Shown here: piece by piece, positions 5,674-5,917 of the stretch
Layout: each line of letters begins with the position of its first letter
Position numbering within the stretch: the stretch's first letter is position 1
Origin: Planctomycetota bacterium
GTDB taxonomy: Bacteria > Planctomycetota > Phycisphaerae > UBA1845
Reading direction: 5' to 3'
Length of the DNA stretch: 5,917 nucleotides
Assembly: GCA_022566435.1 (NCBI GenBank)
Contig: JADFIX010000171.1
Span: forward strand, 1,347 to 7,263
The notes under the pieces: model-generated
The model's database searches: none
What the model saw: only the letters and a program-made list of their open reading frames with translations
Told to the model about the DNA's origin: nothing
Made by a program: the position numbers and the translations under genes

Positions 5674-5917
5674 GCTGCGGCTGCCCATGCCGGTGACAGT
5701 CAGCGGCATCACCTTCTTGTGCCCTTCGCTCTGGGCGCTGATGAAGATGCTGGCCGCGTCGAGTTGGTGGCTGCCGAGCTCGGCCATCAAGCCGCCGCCC
5801 GTGCGATCCCACAACCGCCAACGGATCAGCTCTTCCAGCGGCGTGCGACTCCGGGCCGGATCGACATCGAGACCCTTTTCGGTGTAGCCGTACCGGGCCG
5901 CATCGACGACGTGGTCC
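5500..5917 (-). CDS. Gfo/Idh/MocA family oxidoreductase fragment, both ends missing
   Basis: The minus-strand frame enters at the right edge (codon 5916-5914) and stays open to a stop at 5502-5500. Codons from 5916 to about 5644 look like the C-terminal half of a Gfo/Idh/MocA NAD(P)-dependent oxidoreductase: [19 protein letters not shown], then [13 protein letters not shown] (the family motif GGG..xxxGxHxxD, whose His is a catalytic or substrate-binding residue in characterised members), then [21 protein letters not shown]. After about 5644 the frame only reads the antisense of the PQQ-like gene ([13 protein letters not shown] and onward), so similarity to the family ends there. Planctomycete homologues normally continue with an HVF/FEFPG-like segment and many more residues. 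The N-terminal Rossmann half lies beyond the window. The fragment is either a broken gene or one side of an assembly join. Substrate cannot be inferred. Confidence 0.85.
   Translation of the reverse strand, partial: DHVVDAARYGYTEKGLDVDPARSRTPLEELIRWRLWDRTGGGLMAELGSHQLDAASIFISAQSEGHKKVMPLTVTGMGSRSLFPADRDVDERTSRLVRRGEKDLAPNEHGRGRIDRNGVLASKREAGVDLARDRVDRQ
5641..5661. other. Junction where two unrelated truncated genes meet
   Basis: The PQQ-like frame (plus) is convincing up to TLVDV (codons to 5655) and the Gfo/Idh/MocA frame (minus) up to DVDE (down to 5644), so about 12 bases (5644-5655) fit both families. The segment contains the overlapping palindromes CGTCGACG (5646-5653), GACGTC (5650-5655) and TCGCGA (5654-5659), which could have served as microhomology in a rearrangement or a false join. 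Confidence 0.7.

Noticed and set aside
5414..5887. 157-codon plus-strand frame crossing the junction
   Set aside because: Its translation is Arg/Ser-rich without motifs, and it is out of frame with the PQQ-like gene and antisense to the Gfo/Idh/MocA frame.
1..5917. CRISPR arrays, transposases, phage, toxin-antitoxin or defence-system genes
   Set aside because: No regularly spaced direct repeats, no terminal inverted repeats and no protein motifs of these classes were seen on either strand.

Overview
The window looks like chromosomal (or metagenome-assembled) DNA from a high-GC Gram-negative-type bacterium, most likely a planctomycete (Planctomycetota, perhaps Phycisphaerae-like). I infer this from the gene types: an exported PQQ-like beta-propeller protein with a 'DWPRFLGP' opening, a Gfo/Idh/MocA oxidoreductase with the '[14 protein letters not shown]' signature, and a DUF2330 protein ending in acidic, Cys-rich 'NANGVPDEC'-type repeats and a C-terminal membrane/arginine tail. 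No ribosomal or other phylogenetic marker is present, so the assignment is an inference.

Layout. (1) Positions 1-1005, minus strand: the N-terminal 335 codons of an exported S9-family (prolyl oligopeptidase-like) peptidase. It runs off the left edge, so its catalytic hydrolase domain is outside the window. (2) Positions 1006-1130: a compact divergent promoter region in which the -35 hexamers of the two genes overlap on opposite strands. (3) Positions 1131-2459, plus strand: an exported two-part protein, with an uncharacterised beta-rich N-terminal region and a TlpA-like thioredoxin domain carrying WCPNC. (4) Positions 2460-2694: an intergenic region with a GC-rich hairpin resembling a tRNA/tmRNA 3' end, a good sigma70-type promoter, a leader hairpin and a strong ribosome binding site. 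(5) Positions 2695-4602, plus strand: a DUF2330 protein with a signal peptide, Ca-binding-type repeats and a C-terminal sorting-like tail. (6) Positions 4702-5673, plus strand: a PQQ-like beta-propeller protein that stops early. (7) Positions 5917 to about 5644, minus strand: the middle of a Gfo/Idh/MocA oxidoreductase that loses its C-terminus at the same place where the PQQ gene loses its own.

How the genes relate. At least four of the five products look exported (signal peptides), consistent with an envelope/periplasm-oriented neighbourhood, but nothing shows that they form one pathway. The TlpA-like protein could act on cysteine-rich exported proteins such as the DUF2330 product next door, which has about ten cysteines in its C-terminal region; this is only a guess from adjacency.

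The most notable feature is the junction near 5641-5661, where two incomplete reading frames from unrelated families meet tail to tail within a short palindromic GC-rich stretch. This is either a real rearrangement or a chimeric assembly join. I found no CRISPR array, transposase, phage gene, toxin-antitoxin pair or defence system.
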